The notes under the pieces: generated by a model
What the model saw: the letters and a program-made list of their open reading frames with translations, nothing else
Told to the model about the DNA's origin: nothing
The model's database searches: none
Assembly: GCA_013815505.1 (NCBI GenBank)
Contig: JACDGA010000081.1
Coordinates: forward strand, 1 to 7,617
From: Acidimicrobiia bacterium
GTDB taxonomy: Bacteria; Actinomycetota; Acidimicrobiia; Acidimicrobiales; Ilumatobacteraceae
Reading direction: 5' to 3'
Length of the DNA: 7,617 nucleotides
Shown here: piece after piece, positions 6,134 to 7,617 of the stretch
Position numbering within the stretch: the first letter of the stretch is position 1
Layout: each line of letters starts with the position of its first letter
Program-made: the position numbers and the translations under genes

Positions 6134-6916
6134 TTGGTCGTCAACGCCGTCATGCCGCCTCCACCCGACGCCCGCGAACTCACGGCCGACGCGTTGGCGT
6201 CCGTTCCGGTCCTGCTCGAACAGCGCGGTGGCTGCGCGCGGGATCTCTTCGGCGGGGGACTCGACGCGGACGACGACGGCTGCAACACCAGCCAAGAGGT
6301 GATGTCGAGGGACGCGATCGAGATCGAGGAGCAGACAGGATGCCGGGTCGTGGCCGGATCCTGGCGTTCGCACTACGACGGCGTCGTCGTTGAGCGGTCT
6401 CAGGAGCTCGAGGTCGACCACCTCGTCTCACTCAAGGAAGCCTGGGACTCGGGAGCGTGGTCGTGGACACGTGACCAGCGGTCCGCCTTTTCGAACGATC
6501 TCCGAGACGGCAGAGGGCTGCGCGCCGTCACCATCGCCTCGAATCGATCCAAGGGCGACAAGGATCCTTCGAACTGGGTGCCGTCGGATCGTCGAGCCGT
6601 CTGCGGCTATCCCACGGACTGGGTGGCTGTGAAGTTGCGCTGGAAGTTGGCGATGGACGAGTCCGAGCGGGGACGGATCGCAAACCTGCTGGAGAGCGAC
6701 TGTCAAGGTCAGCGCATCGATCCCTGGATCGTGACGGCGGTTCCGCCCGCCGAGGCCCCCGTGCCCCCCACGACGCTCCCCCCGACACCACCGCCACCGC
6801 CTCCGCCGCCTCCGCCAACGCCGCAAACAACAGCGCCGCCACCGCCACCGGCTGCGCCGCCGTCGCCTCCGACGTCGACTGTGCCGGTGGTGAGGGCAAC
6901 GGTCCGGAGTACGTGA
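6134..6916 (+). CDS. HNH endonuclease family protein with Pro-rich linker; apparently disrupted at both ends
   Basis: The frame encodes an HNH (beta-beta-alpha-metal) nuclease domain of the actinobacterial secreted type. LDADDDGCNTSQEV at 43-56 (numbered from TTG 6134) is a typical lead-in. EVDHLVSL (93-100) gives the catalytic-region D95-H96. FSNDL (119-123) and SNRSKGDKDPSNWVP (136-150) supply the conserved asparagines and the NRSKGD signature, followed by DWVAVKLRW (162-170). The nuclease part looks complete. Residues about 204-248 are a Pro/Thr linker, and then the frame runs into a short unrelated end (VRATVRST). The Excalibur domain expected after the linker is present, but in the frame one base back (6877-6990). 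Usable starts are weak: TTG 6134 or ATG 6152, with a better ATG at 6113 cut off by TGA at codon 3. No signal peptide is visible, although relatives are usually exported. I regard it as a probable pseudogene, or an affected assembly. Confidence 0.75.
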   Translation: MVVNAVMPPPPDARELTADALASVPVLLEQRGGCARDLFGGGLDADDDGCNTSQEVMSRDAIEIEEQTGCRVVAGSWRSHYDGVVVERSQELEVDHLVSLKEAWDSGAWSWTRDQRSAFSNDLRDGRGLRAVTIASNRSKGDKDPSNWVPSDRRAVCGYPTDWVAVKLRWKLAMDESERGRIANLLESDCQGQRIDPWIVTAVPPAEAPVPPTTLPPTPPPPPPPPPPTPQTTAPPPPPAAPPSPPTSTVPVVRATVRST

Positions 6917-6993
6917 CCGGTCCGGTGACGGTGACCGGCAGCGCCGTGTACGGACTGGACAGCGACGGCGACGGCATCGGCTGCGAGGACTGA
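6877..6993 (+). pseudogene. Excalibur calcium-binding domain tail, out of frame with the HNH gene
   Basis: In the frame shifted by one base from the HNH open frame, 6877-6990 encodes DCAGGEGNGPEYV, then GPVTVTGSAVYG, then LDSDGDGIGCED, ending at TGA 6991-6993. This is the Excalibur motif: a DxDxDG calcium loop with CE after it, and an upstream Cys as disulfide partner. Actinobacterial HNH proteins of this type commonly end in such a domain. The frame has no start of its own. The Pro-rich linker is in the HNH frame up to at least 6870, so the shift lies at about 6860-6880. A 1-nt loss, or a 2-nt gain, would explain it. It is the 3' part of the preceding gene, not a separate gene. Confidence 0.75.
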
Positions 6994-7002
6994 GCCACGC
7001 TT

Positions 7003-7054
7003 CGTTCTGTCATGCCAATCGTCACCGAAAACGCCCGATCGGCACGACAGAACG
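7003..7054. repeat. 52-bp imperfect palindrome, copy 2 (GTTCTGTCATG family)
   Basis: Arms of 19 nt (7003-7021 and 7036-7054) pair at 17 of 19 positions around a 14-nt centre. The left arm begins CGTTCTGTCATGCC and matches the reverse complement of the right arm of copy 1 (GTTCTGTCATGCCGAT) with one or two changes. It begins 10 nt after the Excalibur stop codon. Only the outer arm is conserved; the inner stem of copy 1 is absent. Confidence 0.8.
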
Positions 7055-7456
7055 GTGGGGTCAGAGGCTTTGGCGATGGTGAGTCGGCGTGTAAGCGGGA
7101 TTCTGCTGCGGCCGATTCGGCTACCTGCGGCGATGCGGCGATACCTACCGCTACCAGGGATCTCGCTACTCAGTGCTACTCATAGAATCACGCATCAACT
7201 CGACGCGCTGTGTCACGGATGTGTCACGAGAACGGAAGGACGGCCGCTGGCGACGGGGGTCGGTGCCGGAGGTATCCCATAGAAGTTGGAGTATCGGGCT
7301 GGGTCGAATCAATGCGTCGCGCCGGTGCGGTTGTCGATCCCGCACCCGAAGTGCCGCAAGGACGGCCGCTCTTCCTTGTGTTCCTGTGTATACATTCACG
7401 CTTTTCTTCAGGGTAGGGTGCCCGTCGTCCTGACGACGCGGCGGTCGGAACCAGAA
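7055..7456. other. ~400-nt stretch without a convincing gene; short direct repeats and an RNase P-like patch
   Basis: Open frames here are short, lack recognisable motifs and do not show the codon pattern of the neighbours. The stretch contains tandem GCGGCGAT (7127-7134 and 7135-7142), GCTACTCA twice (7165-7172 and 7175-7182), TGTGTCACG twice (7209-7217 and 7220-7228) and AAGGACGGCCGCT twice (7236-7248 and 7358-7370). At its left edge, 7081-7105 resembles the reverse complement of the conserved RNase P RNA 3' end. At its right edge are a TATACAT at 7389-7395 that could be a -10 element, and a 7-bp hairpin at 7423-7438. It reads as an intergenic or decayed accessory stretch. Confidence 0.5.
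7389..7438 (+). promoter_or_regulatory. Putative promoter and 5'-leader hairpin for the nucleotidyltransferase
   Basis: TATACAT at 7389-7395, with TG just upstream, is the most -10-like sequence in an otherwise GC-rich window. No good -35 is visible at standard spacing. In the inferred leader CGTCGTC (7423-7429) and GACGACG (7432-7438) form a perfect 7-bp inverted repeat around CT, ending 18 nt before ATG 7457. It could affect translation, but a functional role is speculative. Confidence 0.3.
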
Positions 7457-7617
7457 ATGAGCGACGACGAGATGCAAGCGATCATCCTGGCCGCAGGACG
7501 CGGACTCCGGCTTGGCGACTGCCGGCCAAAGTGTCTTCAAGAGGTGGGTGGGGCCGCCTTGGTCGAGCATCAGCTCGTTGCCCTGGCGGACGCGGGCGTG
7601 GCGGATGTCATCATCGT
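7457..7617 (+). CDS. Nucleotidyltransferase, sugar/choline-phosphate type (partial, runs off the window)
   Basis: The first 53 codons are visible, and no stop occurs before the window ends. The sequence begins MSDDEMQAIILAAGRGLRLG, then DCRPKCLQEVGGAALVEHQ and ends LADAGVADVIIV. This is the N-terminal Rossmann-like core of the NTP-transferase family: the LAAGxGxRL nucleotide-binding loop, then the RPKCL motif, with R and K contacting the phosphates. These enzymes join an NTP to a sugar-1-phosphate, phosphocholine or inositol phosphate, often for surface polysaccharides or lipids. The RPKCL spacing resembles the LicC/phosphocholine and sugar nucleotidylyltransferase branches, but the substrate is undetermined. 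ATG 7457 has GGAA six bases upstream. ATG 7472 (MQAII) is an alternative start that sits exactly at the family's usual N-terminus. Confidence 0.85.
   Translation, partial: MSDDEMQAIILAAGRGLRLGDCRPKCLQEVGGAALVEHQLVALADAGVADVII

Noticed and set aside
5476..6393. Long plus-strand frame across the phosphatase and into the HNH gene.
   Set aside because: Low-complexity Arg/Ser/Pro composition, and it overlaps two genes recognisable in other frames.
5956..7054. Insertion sequence with terminal inverted repeats.
   Set aside because: No transposase is encoded between the palindromes and no target-site duplication is visible; the HNH protein is of the secreted Excalibur type, not a transposition enzyme.
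7081..7450. A complete rnpB (RNase P RNA) gene on the minus strand.
   Set aside because: Only 3'-end-like sequence was found; the 5' conserved region and the CCCGGAGCAAG region are missing, so no RNA gene is annotated.
7166..7570. Minus-strand 134-codon frame across the gene-poor stretch and the nucleotidyltransferase start.
   Set aside because: It is antisense to the recognisable LAAGxGxRL/RPKCL start and has no motif of its own.

Overview
The window looks like a chromosomal segment from a high-GC actinobacterium. The F420-dependent oxidoreductase, the strongly G/C-ending codons, the GTG and TTG starts, the zinc-ribbon/histidine-phosphatase neighbourhood and the secreted-type HNH/Excalibur protein would suit the Acidimicrobiia (Ilumatobacter-like). 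That placement is inference; nothing here fixes the species.

Left part (1-1625). A tRNA-Val(TAC) lies on the plus strand. Next, on the minus strand, is the C-terminal ~110 codons of an N-acyl-D-amino-acid deacylase-type amidohydrolase. It has lost its 5' part and closes at an in-frame stop. A short stretch with plus-strand coding character (about 516-680) abuts it, so the spot looks like a decay or deletion junction. An intact minus-strand LLM-class F420-dependent oxidoreductase follows, with a GTG start that may be leaderless.

Centre (1693-5948). A tight four-gene plus-strand operon is transcribed divergently from the oxidoreductase. It encodes a class A penicillin-binding protein with a long Pro/Thr-rich tail, a coiled-coil C4 zinc-ribbon protein, a small multi-pass membrane protein starting at TTG inside a TTGA overlap, and a histidine-phosphatase family enzyme. 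Junctions are 4 nt, a 4-nt overlap and 5 nt. The first gene polymerises and cross-links peptidoglycan; the roles of the other three are only known at family level.

Right part (5949-7617). The operon ends in a 14-bp perfect palindrome directly followed by a 50-bp imperfect palindrome. A related palindrome recurs about 1 kb later, and the two bracket one gene: an HNH nuclease with a Pro-rich linker and an Excalibur calcium-binding tail. That gene appears broken twice: a TGA at codon 3 after a good Shine-Dalgarno/ATG, and a frameshift between linker and Excalibur tail. A ~400-nt stretch without a convincing gene follows. It holds several short direct repeats and a patch resembling the reverse complement of the RNase P RNA 3' end. 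The window closes inside the start of a sugar/choline-phosphate-type nucleotidyltransferase.

I did not find a clear novel multi-gene system. The points most worth a second look are the paired palindromes around the damaged HNH-Excalibur gene, the altered third motif of the PBP glycosyltransferase domain, and the RNase P-like patch.
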